Shown: in pieces, positions 7,470 to 17,283 of the stretch
Layout of the letters: each line of letters opens with the position of its first letter
Position numbering within the stretch: position 1 is the stretch's first letter
Source of the DNA: a bacterium
Lineage (GTDB): Bacteria; CSSED10-310; JAJRTK01
Length of the DNA stretch: 27,620 nucleotides
Assembly: GCA_024278345.1 (NCBI GenBank)
Contig: JAJRTK010000105.1
Location: forward strand, 1 to 27,620
Reading direction: 5' to 3'
Program-made: the position numbers and the translations under genes
The notes under the pieces: generated by a model
Seen by the model: the letters and a program-made list of their open reading frames with translations, nothing else
The model's database searches: none
Told to the model about the DNA's origin: nothing

Positions 7470-8842
7470 CTTGATCCACTCCTAACCGATCGGTGGCCAT
7501 GGGAGAGCACGCCTTTGACTTCCGCCATGGCGATGACTGGAAGAAACCTGCAGAACAGGAGGAAGCCCGTAAAAAAGAGGCCAAAGCTACCCAAAAGCGT
7601 GAGGACCTCGATAAGAGTTGGCGTGTAGTACGTCCAGCTAGATGGTAAATAGTCGCGATGGAGTGACGTGACAACGATGACGAAGCGCTCGAACCACATA
7701 CCTACGTTGATCAGAATCGTCAGGACAAAGACCCATGCGACATTCCGCCGGATGCGCTTGAACCACAGCAACTGTGGCGAGATGACGTTGCAGAGCACCA
7801 TGGTCCAGTAGGCCCATGCAAAAGGACCCAGAGCCCGGTTCTTGAACAGGAAGGTCTCGTACGGATTCTCCGAGTACATGGCGATGAAGAACTCGGTGGC
7901 ATACGCCAGGCCCACGATGCTCCCGGTAACGATGATAAGTTTCGACATCACATCCAAATGGCGCAGCGTGATGTAGTCCTCAAGCCCCATTACCTTGCGG
8001 GCAATGATCATGAGCGTCAGGACCATCGCCATTCCAGAAAAAATGGCTCCGGCAACGAAGTATGGCGGCAGAATGGTCGAGTGCCAACCCGGGATCACCG
8101 CCGTCGCGAAATCCCAGCTAACAATGGTATGCACTGAGACAACGAGCGGAGTCGCAAGACCCGCCAGAAGCAGATAGAGCACCTCATACCGATTCCAAGT
8201 CCGCAGTGATCCGTTCCAGCCGAGGCTCAGGAGGCCGAAAATCTTCTTCCGGATTCCGGCCTTCGCTCGGTCTCGAATTGTAGCCAGGTCAGGAAGCAAA
8301 CCGACGTACCAGAAAACGAGTGAGATCGTGAAATAGGTCGAGATTGCAAAAAAATCCCACACAAGGGGCGAGCGGAAGTTGACCCAGAGCGACCCCCGCA
8401 TGTTGGGGTAGGGAAACATCCAAAATGCGAGCCACGGTCGGCCCATATGAATGAGAGGAAACAATCCGGCACACATCACCGCGATGATCGTCATCGCTTC
8501 CGCCGCGCGGTTGACTGAGGTGCGCCACCTCTGGCGGAAGAGGAAGAGCACCGCGGAAATCAGCGTTCCCGCGTGTCCAATCCCGATCCAGAAAACAAAG
8601 TTGGTGATATCAAAAGCCCAGCCAACCGTTCTGTTGAGTCCCCAGGTTCCGATGCCAGTGGCAACCTGATAGGTAATCGCCGCTGCCCCGATGAGTAGAA
8701 AGAGGAGCGATGCCATGAAAGCCCGCCACCAGAGGGGGGAAGTTTTTCTTTCCAGCACCCCGCTCACGTCGTTCGTGACCTCTCCCAGAGACTTGTTGCC
8801 GGCAATCAACGGCTGGCGGAGTGTTGAGTAGAGATCAGCCAT
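7466..8842 (-). CDS. actC: Alternative complex III subunit ActC (NrfD/PsrC-like quinol-binding membrane subunit)
   Basis: A 458-residue integral membrane protein with about ten helices, of the NrfD/PsrC family. Characteristic parts are [21 protein letters not shown], the loop [14 protein letters not shown], and [35 protein letters not shown], all conserved in ActC. It oxidises quinol at the membrane next to the iron-sulfur part of ActB. The start overlaps the actB stop by eight bases; the stop overlaps actD by four. Length and order are as in known act operons. No oddities seen. Confidence 0.95.
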   Translation of the reverse strand: MADLYSTLRQPLIAGNKSLGEVTNDVSGVLERKTSPLWWRAFMASLLFLLIGAAAITYQVATGIGTWGLNRTVGWAFDITNFVFWIGIGHAGTLISAVLFLFRQRWRTSVNRAAEAMTIIAVMCAGLFPLIHMGRPWLAFWMFPYPNMRGSLWVNFRSPLVWDFFAISTYFTISLVFWYVGLLPDLATIRDRAKAGIRKKIFGLLSLGWNGSLRTWNRYEVLYLLLAGLATPLVVSVHTIVSWDFATAVIPGWHSTILPPYFVAGAIFSGMAMVLTLMIIARKVMGLEDYITLRHLDVMSKLIIVTGSIVGLAYATEFFIAMYSENPYETFLFKNRALGPFAWAYWTMVLCNVISPQLLWFKRIRRNVAWVFVLTILINVGMWFERFVIVVTSLHRDYLPSSWTYYTPTLIEVLTLLGSFGLFFTGFLLFCRFLPVIAMAEVKGVLSHGHRSVRSGSR

Positions 8843-11800
8843 GGCTCTCTCCAGTTACCTTACTGCTCTCTCTGTTACGCACTACCCGAAGATAGGCGAC
8901 TGAGGGCTCTAGGTTGAGATCCTTGAGCAGAGTATATTTTCGTGGACTCTTGAGGTTTTTCGAAACTTGGCTTTCAGGGTCATTGACATCTCCGAAGACA
9001 ATCGCCGACGCCGGACATGACTGCTGGCAGGCCGTGACAATCGCGCCATCTTCCATGGGCCGCCCCTCAACCTTCGCCTCGATCCTCGCCTCAGCGATCC
9101 TCTGGACACAGAACGAGCACTTTTCCATGACGCCCCGGGAGCGAACCGTAACATCCGGGTTTAGGACAAGGTTTTCCCTTTCGTTCTCAAAGGAATACTT
9201 GAACCAGTTGAAGCGCCGGGTTTTGAAAGGGCAGTTGTTGGCGCAGTACCGAGTTCCCACACACCGGTTGTAAATCTGTGCGTTGAGCCCATCCGATGTA
9301 TGGACCGTTGCCAGCACAGGACAAACCGTTTCACAGGGTGCGTTGTCACAATGATGGCACATCATTGGCTGATGGGTGACGGCAACATCCGGCCCGGCAC
9401 CGGCATAGTAGCGATCAATACGCAGCCAGTGCATTTCGCGTTTCCTCAACACCTCATCTTTGCCGACGACCGGAATGTTGTTTTCCGCCTGACAGGAGAT
9501 TACGCAAGCCGAGCAACCCGTGCATGCGGTCAAGTCCACCACCATCGCCCAGTGTTCCTTGACGTACTCGTGGTCCCGCGGCCAAAGATTTGCCTCCGGC
9601 CCGTGCCGGGCTTGGGATCCGGCGGTGGGATCTTTGAGGAAAGCCGACAAGGTTGTTTCCTGGACAATCGGTCGAGGCGGCGCACCCGGATCTACATTCT
9701 TCGGCAGTTCCAGCGAATGGTAATCCTGCGTGCGGGCCAGCATCCGCTGTCGATGGGTCTTCTCGATCTTCACGCCCTGGACATGGAGGCGGCGCCCCGC
9801 CGAAGTCATTCCCACGAATGGCGCCGCTGAGCCTCCTAGAGTTTGCCCCTTCTCCACGGTGAGCTGCTTTTGGAACCAGTCCGGGCCCACCGCGAAGAAT
9901 CTCTCGGTACCCATTCGCCCGTAACCAAGGGCCACGGCCACAACCTTCGGATGCTGTCCCGGCTGAATCAGAACTGGCAATTCCAGGGTGTGACGAACCT
10001 CACCGACGTTCAGCCGAACGATGTCGCCATCTTTAACGCCCAGTTGCTCGGCCAGCGCGGAAGAAAGAGACGCATAGTTGTCCCACACAACCTTGGTGAT
10101 GGGATCGGGCAGTTCCTGGAGCCACGGGTTCACGGCATGGCGCCCGTCTTGGATGGCCACCTTGGGATAGAGCAGCAAAGTCAGCAAGTCCTTGCTGCGC
10201 CCTTTCCCGGGTTCACCGTGACTCAAAGGCTCCTCGTCCCAAGCGGCGCTGACCTGACGGGGCGAGACAATAGCGGAAGGGTGGGGCTGGAGCCCTGCAA
10301 ATCCGCGCCGCACTGTGCGATCCCAGAAATCTTGAAAGCGCCCGCCAACTGTTTTGCTCGAAAAATGGATCTCGCGCCAAGTCAGCTCAACCAGCTCGCG
10401 GACAGGCTTCCCTGCTCCCGACCAAATCGCGAGACTCTCCGACATTGAACGGCTGTTCCCCAAAGGATGCAGAGCGGGCTGCATCACGGCTGGAATCCCC
10501 GCCACAGGCTCGGCATCGCCCCAGGACTCCAAGTAGTGGGGAATCGGGAGCAGAAAGTGAGCGGCAGCGGAAGTCTCGTTGTTGTGAGTGGTCATAGAAA
10601 CCACAAGGGGCGTCGCCTTCAAGGCTGCCGCCACCTTTTCGCCATTTGGCAAATCGTAAACTGGATTGGCATCGAGTACCAAGAATGCATCGACCTCGCC
10701 GGCCTCTAGCTCGCGCACGAGAAGATCCAACTCCGCATCGTCGCCCGCCCTTTGTTGGGACGGACGCTCGATATCGAGAGTTGCCCCATAATTGCCCAGC
10801 AAATCGTTAATGCTATTGCATAACATTTGGACCTCGATATCCTGGCTCCCACTGATGACCAGAGAGCGGCCCTGGGTGCCTGCCAGGCGTTCCGCGAGGT
10901 CGATCAGGACACGACGATCCACAGCTCCGTGGTCCGGTGTTTTCTTTTCTTCGTCCAGCTTCTCAGGCAACGGCGGGCCGGCGCTGACTTGGCTCGACAG
11001 AAGCTTGCCCAACTCCCGGAGCAAGCCGGCTAGGTCGGATGGCAAAACAGAGTGGCGGCGATCCGCCTTGCTTCCGGTGAGCGACATCCGCGCTTCGAAT
11101 TGGACATGATAGGAGAACGAAGTTTGTTTGGAATCCAGGCACCGGCCCGCAGTGTAACTCTTCGCAAACTCGACGGGGGAGATCCATGAGCCAAGGAAAT
11201 CGGCATCGAAGCTTGCGATCACCTCGGCCTTCTCAAAGTCGTAGTGAGGCAGCACCCGAACGCCGTGGCTACGCTCATGGGCGTCGAGGACAGCGGAGAC
11301 GGAGATCGCGTCATAACTGATGTGCTTCGCGCGAGGGAATTTCTGGAGGAACCCTTTGATGCAACGGTGCAATGTAGGACTGTTCACGGTCTCCGACAGC
11401 AGGCGAATCTTGCCACCTTTCCGCCCGATCTCTCCCAGTCGTGCAATGATCTGAGCATCGACCTCGGGCCAGGCTTTTTTTCGACCATTGGCGAAGGGTT
11501 CCATGAGACGCTGGCTATCGTAAAGCTCCAGAATTGATGCCTGACCGATAGCACAGAGCCCGCCTCGAAAAATTGGGTGCTCGGAATTTCCTTCGAGCTT
11601 GATGGGGCGTCCGTCGCGACACTTGATGAGTAGGCCGCAGGCTGAAGGACAAGCTCCGCACGTCGATGCGTACCAGAGTGGCTTGCCTGGCGTCAGCTCC
11701 GGGGGCTGGTTGAGATATGGAATTGCTCGCTCCACTGGGCCTCTCTCACAACCCGCTACCATTGTCCCGGCGAAAACAAATCCCAGAGTCTCGAGAAAGC

Positions 11801-11972
11801 TCCGCCGGCTTACCCCGGAAACCTCATCACGGTTTTGCCGCGGCGTCTGATCCACCGGCGGGCTCGGCGGGCGGTGAGCCTCGACGGAGCGCGGGACCGC
11901 GGCTCCGATGGCGTCAGCGGTTTGGTCACCACCAATGTAGAGTTTGTCTTGTTTCCTGGTCGATTTTGGCAT
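8835..11972 (-). CDS. actB: Alternative complex III subunit ActB (molybdopterin-oxidoreductase-like domain fused to iron-sulfur domain)
   Basis: A 1045-residue fused protein. A twin-arginine signal ([11 protein letters not shown], Arg56-Arg57) precedes a hydrophobic stretch ending VAGC (Cys75), which resembles a lipobox. The N-terminal two-thirds resembles molybdopterin oxidoreductases, with a C-x2-C-x3-C start ([11 protein letters not shown]); in the Act family this part is regarded as lacking molybdenum. The C-terminal part holds the iron-sulfur motifs [11 protein letters not shown] (near 817), [14 protein letters not shown] (near 870), [14 protein letters not shown] (near 902), CSFC (near 950) and CQQSCP (near 980). 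In the third motif Thr replaces a Cys, which fits a 3Fe-4S cluster beside three 4Fe-4S clusters. Exported, faces the periplasm. The ATG at 11972 has GGAG seven bases upstream. Confidence 0.95.
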   Translation of the reverse strand: MPKSTRKQDKLYIGGDQTADAIGAAVPRSVEAHRPPSPPVDQTPRQNRDEVSGVSRRSFLETLGFVFAGTMVAGCERGPVERAIPYLNQPPELTPGKPLWYASTCGACPSACGLLIKCRDGRPIKLEGNSEHPIFRGGLCAIGQASILELYDSQRLMEPFANGRKKAWPEVDAQIIARLGEIGRKGGKIRLLSETVNSPTLHRCIKGFLQKFPRAKHISYDAISVSAVLDAHERSHGVRVLPHYDFEKAEVIASFDADFLGSWISPVEFAKSYTAGRCLDSKQTSFSYHVQFEARMSLTGSKADRRHSVLPSDLAGLLRELGKLLSSQVSAGPPLPEKLDEEKKTPDHGAVDRRVLIDLAERLAGTQGRSLVISGSQDIEVQMLCNSINDLLGNYGATLDIERPSQQRAGDDAELDLLVRELEAGEVDAFLVLDANPVYDLPNGEKVAAALKATPLVVSMTTHNNETSAAAHFLLPIPHYLESWGDAEPVAGIPAVMQPALHPLGNSRSMSESLAIWSGAGKPVRELVELTWREIHFSSKTVGGRFQDFWDRTVRRGFAGLQPHPSAIVSPRQVSAAWDEEPLSHGEPGKGRSKDLLTLLLYPKVAIQDGRHAVNPWLQELPDPITKVVWDNYASLSSALAEQLGVKDGDIVRLNVGEVRHTLELPVLIQPGQHPKVVAVALGYGRMGTERFFAVGPDWFQKQLTVEKGQTLGGSAAPFVGMTSAGRRLHVQGVKIEKTHRQRMLARTQDYHSLELPKNVDPGAPPRPIVQETTLSAFLKDPTAGSQARHGPEANLWPRDHEYVKEHWAMVVDLTACTGCSACVISCQAENNIPVVGKDEVLRKREMHWLRIDRYYAGAGPDVAVTHQPMMCHHCDNAPCETVCPVLATVHTSDGLNAQIYNRCVGTRYCANNCPFKTRRFNWFKYSFENERENLVLNPDVTVRSRGVMEKCSFCVQRIAEARIEAKVEGRPMEDGAIVTACQQSCPASAIVFGDVNDPESQVSKNLKSPRKYTLLKDLNLEPSVAYLRVVRNRESSKVTGESHG

Positions 11973-12057
11973 TTACGATCTCCACAGGACTCTAAGAGAA
12001 CCCACTCGCGATCTTGGCGGCGAATGATTTTCCACTGAGTCCCCGGCGGCCCGGGCG

Positions 12058-12085
12058 CCGGAACCGCTAGGTCGCTTGGTTCCGG
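12058..12085. repeat. Hairpin in the actA-actB spacer
   Basis: An 8-bp inverted repeat CCGGAACC / GGTTCCGG with a 12-base loop, in the 134-base gap between actA and actB. This is the longest gap inside the operon, so the structure may influence processing or relative expression of ActA and the rest of the complex. A GC-rich run (GGCGGCCCGGGCGCC) lies next to it. Confidence 0.5.
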
Positions 12086-12106
12086 AGCTTGAGGGCCTAG
12101 AGCGTT

Positions 12107-12808
12107 TTACATGTGACAGACCGAGCAATCGGTCGATGGTTTGAGACCGGAACGTGCAACGGCGGAATCCGTGCGTCCTCGGTGACAGTTGACACACCAA
12201 CCCATGGAGAGATTTTCCACTTGTCGGACACGTTCCATGGTTTCCACGGGGCCATGACATTTCTGGCAAGCAAGTCCGGCGGCGACGTGAGGCCGATGAT
12301 CGAAGTGAACAAAATCGGGTAGTTTATGCACGCGCACCCATTGGATGGGTCGAGGCTGTTTTCCTGGCTCCGGGGCGGACAGCTCTTTGCCAAGGCCAAG
12401 AGCGTCATAGAGTTTCCGGAGCTCGGGAGACTCTACGGCCCGGGGCTCTCGGTTTTCCTTCTCAGCCAATTGCTCTTCTCCGCGAATTGCGCTTCGGGAT
12501 GCGGTCACAAAGCGGTGGCAATTCATGCAAACGTTGGCGGGGGGAATCCCGGCGTACCGGCTCCGTTCGGCGCCGAAATGGCAATACTGGCATGGCGCTT
12601 CCAACTCTCCGGCATGAAGCCGATGGGAGAAGGCAATGGGCTGCACGGGCTCATAACCTTGGTGATCTCCGGGAAGGCGGAATGAGGTCGCCACGCCGGA
12701 CAGGCTCACAAGGCCCATCACCGCCGCCACGGAGAGGACGATGGTCAGCACTCCTCCGTTGAAGAACTGGCCATTCTCAGCACGGAATTTCTGCGTTCTT
12801 TCTTGCAT
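12107..12808 (-). CDS. actA: Alternative complex III subunit ActA, pentaheme cytochrome c
   Basis: A 233-residue membrane-anchored multiheme cytochrome. Five CxxCH sites are present: CQYCH (residue 73), CMNCH (94), CQKCH (181), CVNCH (205) and CSVCH (228, at the very C-terminus). One membrane helix lies near residues 18-40 (GGVLTIVLSVAAVMGLVSLSG). Five hemes is the usual number for ActA. I place the start at the ATG at 12808 (MQERTQKFRAENGQFF), which overlaps the end of narK2 by 32 bases; there is no in-frame start after the narK2 stop that would keep the anchor. This overlap ties the act module to the nar genes. Role: electron transfer from ActB towards ActE. Confidence 0.93.
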   Translation of the reverse strand: MQERTQKFRAENGQFFNGGVLTIVLSVAAVMGLVSLSGVATSFRLPGDHQGYEPVQPIAFSHRLHAGELEAPCQYCHFGAERSRYAGIPPANVCMNCHRFVTASRSAIRGEEQLAEKENREPRAVESPELRKLYDALGLGKELSAPEPGKQPRPIQWVRVHKLPDFVHFDHRPHVAAGLACQKCHGPVETMERVRQVENLSMGWCVNCHRGRTDSAVARSGLKPSTDCSVCHM

Positions 12809-14411
12809 AAAACCACCAGTTGACCGCCAGGCACGTGATGTAATAAGCGACGAAGCCATACATCGCGTAGTGAGGGGTTCCCGCTTTGATCTGCGTCGCG
12901 AAAATTTTTGGGATCAAAAATGCTCCGTAGGCCGCGATGGCCGACGTAAATCCAAGGACGGGACCCGCCTGGTCCTTGGAGAAAATGAACGGGATCATAC
13001 GGAAGGTCGATCCATTTCCAATGCCCGTCGTCGCAAAGAGCAGAATGAACAGAAGCAAAAAGGGCATAAAGTAGATTTCCGGCGTGGGAGATGCAGCGGC
13101 GATTGACACGTAGTAACCTGCACCAGCCGTGGCACCGATCATAATGATGGTGTCCCAGTGAGTCACCCGCGCCCCTCCAAATTTGTCCGAGAGCCAGCCT
13201 CCCACCGGGCGGATAAGCGCACCAACGCCGGCTCCGATCCAAATATATTGCGAGGAGATCGGAGCGTGAGGATTGACCATTGCATTCATCAGTGGCGAAC
13301 CATCACTTGCAACTCGAATCACTCCGAAAATATCGTCGATGAGTTTCGGAAACGCGTTGGCAAACCCGATGAATGACCCGAAGGTCATGGTGTACAACCA
13401 AGTCATGATCCAAGTGTGCTTGTTGCCAAAAATCTCGAACTGATTCTTCAAATTGTCTTGAATCGGTTTCGGCGTAACGTAACGAAGCAATGCCATCGTA
13501 ACGACCACGGAGACGATCAGGACGACAAATATCTTCAGCAGTACGACGGAGCCTCCCCAAGGCGCCAGAAGCAGAAGAACTCCAATCGTCGCACCGATGT
13601 AACCGAGCAGAGTCAGCCAGAGGTATTTGCCGATTGCAACAGGAGTCGGGCCACAGTCGTGCTGAGGCAGGTTGTTCATAAAGAGGAAAGCCAGCACTGC
13701 GAAGGTGCCGAGGATCGGCACCCAGACCAAACCGGCATTCTGAATCCATATCGTCACAGTGGAGTCCCCGGAGGGAATCGTGTAGCCATCTCCGCCCAAG
13801 CTCCCGAACGCGGCAAAGGTGATGATCCAGGGAAGGAGGAACTGCATGACGCTGACGCCGAGGTTGCCGAGCCCCGCGTTCAATCCTAGCGACAGACCTT
13901 GCATCTTCTTCGGGAAGAAGAAGCTGATATTGGACATCGACGAAGCGAAGGCACCCCCGCCGACCCCCGACAGGGCTGCCAGGATAAGGAGAACGTAGAA
14001 TGGGGTCGTGGGATCCTGAAGAGCTATTCCCGCCCCCAAAGCGGGCAGGAGTAAGAGCAACGTCGTCATGAACTTGACGTTCCGGCCTCCGGAAATGGCG
14101 ATCATGAAGGAATGAGGAAGCCTCAACGTCGCGCCGGAAAGCCCGGCTACTGCCGGGAGCGTAAACATCAACGCACGGTAGGCATCTCCCTCATAGCTCG
14201 CGCCGCCGTTCATGAAAGTGAAGTTGAACAAATCCGGATTCGCGAAGTGCAACCGCTGGATGAATTTGGCGAGCATTCCCCAATAGAGCCAGACAGAAAA
14301 AGCACAAAGCAGGTTGGGGATAGAGATCCAGAGGTTACGATTTGCGATGGACTTACCTTCTGACTCCCAAAAACCGGTATTCTCTGGATCCCAACGTTCA
14401 AGACGCGACAT
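12777..14411 (-). CDS. narK2: Nitrate/nitrite transporter, NarK2 type
   Basis: A major-facilitator protein of 544 residues with about 12 helices. Nitrate-porter features are visible: TM2 Arg97 in SGATLRLPHS, the first nitrate signature (SGVGGGAFASSMSNISFFFP then GLNAGLGNLG), the motif GGWLSDKFGGAR after TM8, and the second signature GIGNGSTFRMIPFIF. The GNGSTFRMIP form and charged residues point to the NarK2 group, which includes nitrate/nitrite antiporters. Loops after TM1 and before TM7 are longer than average. Its start overlaps narK1 by 14 bases and its end overlaps actA. Role: nitrate uptake coupled to nitrite export across the inner membrane. Confidence 0.9.
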   Translation of the reverse strand: MSRLERWDPENTGFWESEGKSIANRNLWISIPNLLCAFSVWLYWGMLAKFIQRLHFANPDLFNFTFMNGGASYEGDAYRALMFTLPAVAGLSGATLRLPHSFMIAISGGRNVKFMTTLLLLLPALGAGIALQDPTTPFYVLLILAALSGVGGGAFASSMSNISFFFPKKMQGLSLGLNAGLGNLGVSVMQFLLPWIITFAAFGSLGGDGYTIPSGDSTVTIWIQNAGLVWVPILGTFAVLAFLFMNNLPQHDCGPTPVAIGKYLWLTLLGYIGATIGVLLLLAPWGGSVVLLKIFVVLIVSVVVTMALLRYVTPKPIQDNLKNQFEIFGNKHTWIMTWLYTMTFGSFIGFANAFPKLIDDIFGVIRVASDGSPLMNAMVNPHAPISSQYIWIGAGVGALIRPVGGWLSDKFGGARVTHWDTIIMIGATAGAGYYVSIAAASPTPEIYFMPFLLLFILLFATTGIGNGSTFRMIPFIFSKDQAGPVLGFTSAIAAYGAFLIPKIFATQIKAGTPHYAMYGFVAYYITCLAVNWWFYARKNAEIPC

Positions 14412-15987
14412 TGTAGTTCCCCTGTGACAGTGGTACTGGCTTCACCCGCGTCGAGCGATCCTCAATTTCCTGCGAAAGCCGCGGCGCCTGCGTCGTCATC
14501 ATTTTGCGAATTACCGTGTGCATCCAGATGACACAGATAAGCACGAGGACGAAGAAGAACATCCAGCAACTGGTCCAGAGGCCTGTTCCGCGAAGCAAGT
14601 AACCGAAGATCACCGGGCAGACAAAACCTCCAAGACCGCCAAGAACCCCCACGATACCACCCACAACTCCCACGTCGTTGGGGAAATAGTCGGGAATGTG
14701 CTTGTAGACGCCGGCTTTGCCGATTCCCATGACAGCGCCCATAATCAAGCTCAGAAGGGTGAAGATCCAGACATTGGCCTGAAAGAAAATATGGGTAACT
14801 CCACGAGCCAGCAGTTGTTTTTTTGTGACCTTCTCTCCCTCTTTTACGGCAGGCTCCTGCCACGACATGGCGCGGGGCAGGATGAGTAGTCCCGAAACTC
14901 GCTCTTCAGGGGTGACAAGCTCTCCAGCCTTGGGAACTAGGGCGTAAGCTTTCTCTCCAAGCTTCTCCGTGGTGACGACAATCTTCGTCGGCGCTACCTC
15001 GGTGACCGTGCCCGCAACTTTGGCCATGATCCCACTGCCCGGGGCATGAATATCCATTTGGGGGATGATCAAAAGCGCACAGCAGACCAAAGAGGTCCCA
15101 AAAACCCAGTACATGACACGGCGGGCACCCCAAGCATCAGACATCCAGCCGCCGAGAGCTCGAATGATTCCCGAGGGAAGGCTATTCGCCGCTGCCAGGG
15201 CGCCAGCCATTGCCACCGGCATAGCGTAGACATTCACGTAGTACGGGACGAGCCACTGGGCCAAAGCCACAAAACCACCGAAGACAAAGAAGTAGTAGAG
15301 CCCAAAACGCCAGACCCGCATCTCCTTGAGCGGCTGCAAGCGTTCGCGCATACTCTTCTGCACACTACCTGGAGGCAATTTCGTGGTGGTCACCAGGAAA
15401 AAAAGAACACCGGTGGCAAAGAGCAAAACGGCGTAGAATTTCGGTAGCTGACGCCAACCCTCTATCTGCTCGCCGTAATTGGTGAGATAATTCAGGACGT
15501 GGGGCGCACCCAGACTGGTGAGTGCCGCGCCGGCGTTGCCAGCGCCAAAAATTCCTAAAGCCGTCCCCTGAAGCTCCTTGGGGAACCAGACAGAGGTGTA
15601 GGCAATGCCGATGGCAAAGCTGGTGCCCACCGTCCCGAATCCAAGGCCCGCCAGCATGAAACTCCAGTAACTGTGGCAGTAGGAAACCATATACATGGGA
15701 ATCGCGCTGAAAATAAGAAGGGCTGAAAAGACGAACTTTCCGCCCCACTTGTCCGTGGCAATTCCCAGCGGCAGCCGAAAGATGGCACCGGTCAGTACAG
15801 GGATTCCGATGAGCCAGCCCATTTCCGCGGGGCCCCAATTGTAGATCCCGTTATCCACGAGAAAAGTGATGAGGACCCCATTCATCATCCAAGCAGCAAA
15901 GCAGACTGTGAATGCAAAGGTATTCGCCGCCAGCATTCTCCAGGCTTTCTTGCGGCCTTGCGAGGAGAGGTCGGGATTCATTTCCAT
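14398..15987 (-). CDS. narK1: Nitrate transporter, NarK1 type, with large periplasmic insertion
   Basis: A major-facilitator protein of 529 residues. Signatures are TM2 Arg71 (GAIFRLPLG), GTSFAIGIAYTSVWFP with GIFGAGNAGAA, TM8 Arg276 (SGIIRALGGWMSDAWGARR), and GIGKAGVYKHIPDYFP with GGIVGVLGGLGGF. This pattern fits the NarK1 group of nitrate importers, often proton-coupled. Unusual is a soluble segment of roughly 90 residues (about 311-404) between TM9 and TM10, predicted periplasmic, with beta-like sequence (GTVTEVAPTKIVVTTEK) and a Lys/Glu-rich end; most relatives have a short loop here. The gene lies 65 bases after narI and overlaps narK2. Confidence 0.88.
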   Translation of the reverse strand: MEMNPDLSSQGRKKAWRMLAANTFAFTVCFAAWMMNGVLITFLVDNGIYNWGPAEMGWLIGIPVLTGAIFRLPLGIATDKWGGKFVFSALLIFSAIPMYMVSYCHSYWSFMLAGLGFGTVGTSFAIGIAYTSVWFPKELQGTALGIFGAGNAGAALTSLGAPHVLNYLTNYGEQIEGWRQLPKFYAVLLFATGVLFFLVTTTKLPPGSVQKSMRERLQPLKEMRVWRFGLYYFFVFGGFVALAQWLVPYYVNVYAMPVAMAGALAAANSLPSGIIRALGGWMSDAWGARRVMYWVFGTSLVCCALLIIPQMDIHAPGSGIMAKVAGTVTEVAPTKIVVTTEKLGEKAYALVPKAGELVTPEERVSGLLILPRAMSWQEPAVKEGEKVTKKQLLARGVTHIFFQANVWIFTLLSLIMGAVMGIGKAGVYKHIPDYFPNDVGVVGGIVGVLGGLGGFVCPVIFGYLLRGTGLWTSCWMFFFVLVLICVIWMHTVIRKMMTTQAPRLSQEIEDRSTRVKPVPLSQGNYNVAS

Positions 15988-16003
15988 CGAGATCGTTTCC
16001 TTT

Positions 16004-16023
16004 CTGCTCTTAGCTGCTCTTAG
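16004..16023. repeat. 10-bp tandem duplication in the narI-narK1 spacer
   Basis: CTGCTCTTAG occurs twice in a row at 16004-16013 and 16014-16023, just upstream of the narK1 ribosome site (AAAGGA). It looks like a small slippage duplication; no function is evident. Confidence 0.6.
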
Positions 16024-16052
16024 CTTCCATCAGCCGCCCTCACGGGGTGAGC

Positions 16053-16748
16053 TTAGGCGGTTCGCCGAATTCCATACCACCGAACCACTTGCGTCTTGCG
16101 CCACGGATAGGGGTTTGGCAGCACCAGGATATGAACGAGGCGGGTGAACGGGAAGAAAGCAATCACGATGAAGGCATTGACAATATGAAGTTTAACCGCG
16201 AACGGCATGGCAGCGATGTAGCTGATGTTCGGACTCAGTTTCACCAGCGACCAGAGCCAAGGCACCACCGCCGCCGCGAACCAGGAGGAACCCCAGGGGT
16301 GAAAGAGAGCCACGTAAACCCCGGAAGCCACCTGAACCAGCAAGAGCAGATAAAGGACCCAATCCGACGGGGAGGTCACAACCCTGACCTTGGAAGAGCT
16401 GACACGCCGGATGATTACGGCCAAAAGCCCCACAAGCGTGAACAGCGCCAAAGCCATACCCGTAAGCTCTAGTAGGATTAGGCGGATGGGGCTGGCATTC
16501 CACGACAGGATCTGAGCGGGCAACAGAAATGCGACCACGTGACCGATCAGGACGAAGATGATCCCAAAGTGAAAGGGGACCATGCCCCAAAAGTGGTCTT
16601 CATTCTCCAGAAACTGCGAGGATAAGCTAGAAAACGTGAACGTCCGTCCTCGGTACCTCTGGATAGTGACCAGGAAGAAGATCACCATGGCGACGAACGG
16701 GAACACGGCGAAGAAGAGCTGGTCCAGGTAATGGGCGAAACTACTCAT
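16053..16748 (-). CDS. narI: Respiratory nitrate reductase gamma subunit (cytochrome b)
   Basis: A 231-residue membrane cytochrome b with five helices that anchors NarGH and oxidises quinol at the periplasmic side, sending electrons through two b hemes to NarH. The four heme ligands are visible: His60 and His70 (PFHFGIIFVLIGHVVAF) and His188 and His206 (KLHIVNAFIVIAFFPFTRLVH), matching His56, His66, His187 and His205 of E. coli NarI. The ATG at 16748 has GGGAGG upstream and overlaps narJ by eight bases. Length is normal. Confidence 0.96.
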   Translation of the reverse strand: MSSFAHYLDQLFFAVFPFVAMVIFFLVTIQRYRGRTFTFSSLSSQFLENEDHFWGMVPFHFGIIFVLIGHVVAFLLPAQILSWNASPIRLILLELTGMALALFTLVGLLAVIIRRVSSSKVRVVTSPSDWVLYLLLLVQVASGVYVALFHPWGSSWFAAAVVPWLWSLVKLSPNISYIAAMPFAVKLHIVNAFIVIAFFPFTRLVHILVLPNPYPWRKTQVVRWYGIRRTA

Positions 16749-17283
16749 GGGTCACCTCCCCATGTCGTGCTTGTAAGAAGGCGTGGATCGCGGCGATGAC
16801 GTGTTTGTATGGGTTTTCTTTACCTTCCATGGCATCCATCATCTTTTTGAGAGCCGGTTGAACGTTCACGCGCCAAAAATCGGCGGAATGTGTCGGTGTC
16901 AATCGATGGAGAGCCAGAAGCGCATGGCTAAAGTGGTCCGCAAGCTCCCCGCTCTCCTCGATCCCCAGTACGGCGAGCATCTTCCGCATTTTCACCATAA
17001 AGCTTCCCCGCTCGTAGGTTTCGCCAAACAAGTGCCACCCAAGCTCCAAGACGCAGCTGGGATTGAGATCGAAAGTCCTCGTAAACAGCTCTTGAAAACC
17101 ATGGAGTGACAGCGACTTCACCTTTTCGAGGAAATGCTCCATCTCCTTGGCGGCCAAGGGATTGGTTTCCACAAGCGCTGAAGCGCAGTTGCGGCAGTGC
17201 TCCCCGTAGCCAGCCCGTGGATAGGTAAGAATCGTGGCGAGCTGTTCGTACACGGAGCTGGATTTGAGCGTGCAAACCATCAT
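16741..17283 (-). CDS. narJ: Nitrate reductase assembly chaperone NarJ
   Basis: A 180-residue helical protein of the NarJ/TorD chaperone family, which binds the NarG N-terminus and guides molybdenum-cofactor and iron-sulfur insertion; it is not part of the final enzyme. Family parts include VYEQLATILTYPRAGY at the start and LELGWHLFGETYERGSFMVKM in the middle. Two ATGs stand side by side (17283 and 17280) after GGAGGGG; the first overlaps the narH stop as ATGATG, the second is better spaced. An upstream extension of the same frame lies inside narH and is not used here. Position between narH and narI is canonical. Confidence 0.94.
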   Translation of the reverse strand: MMVCTLKSSSVYEQLATILTYPRAGYGEHCRNCASALVETNPLAAKEMEHFLEKVKSLSLHGFQELFTRTFDLNPSCVLELGWHLFGETYERGSFMVKMRKMLAVLGIEESGELADHFSHALLALHRLTPTHSADFWRVNVQPALKKMMDAMEGKENPYKHVIAAIHAFLQARHGEVTHE

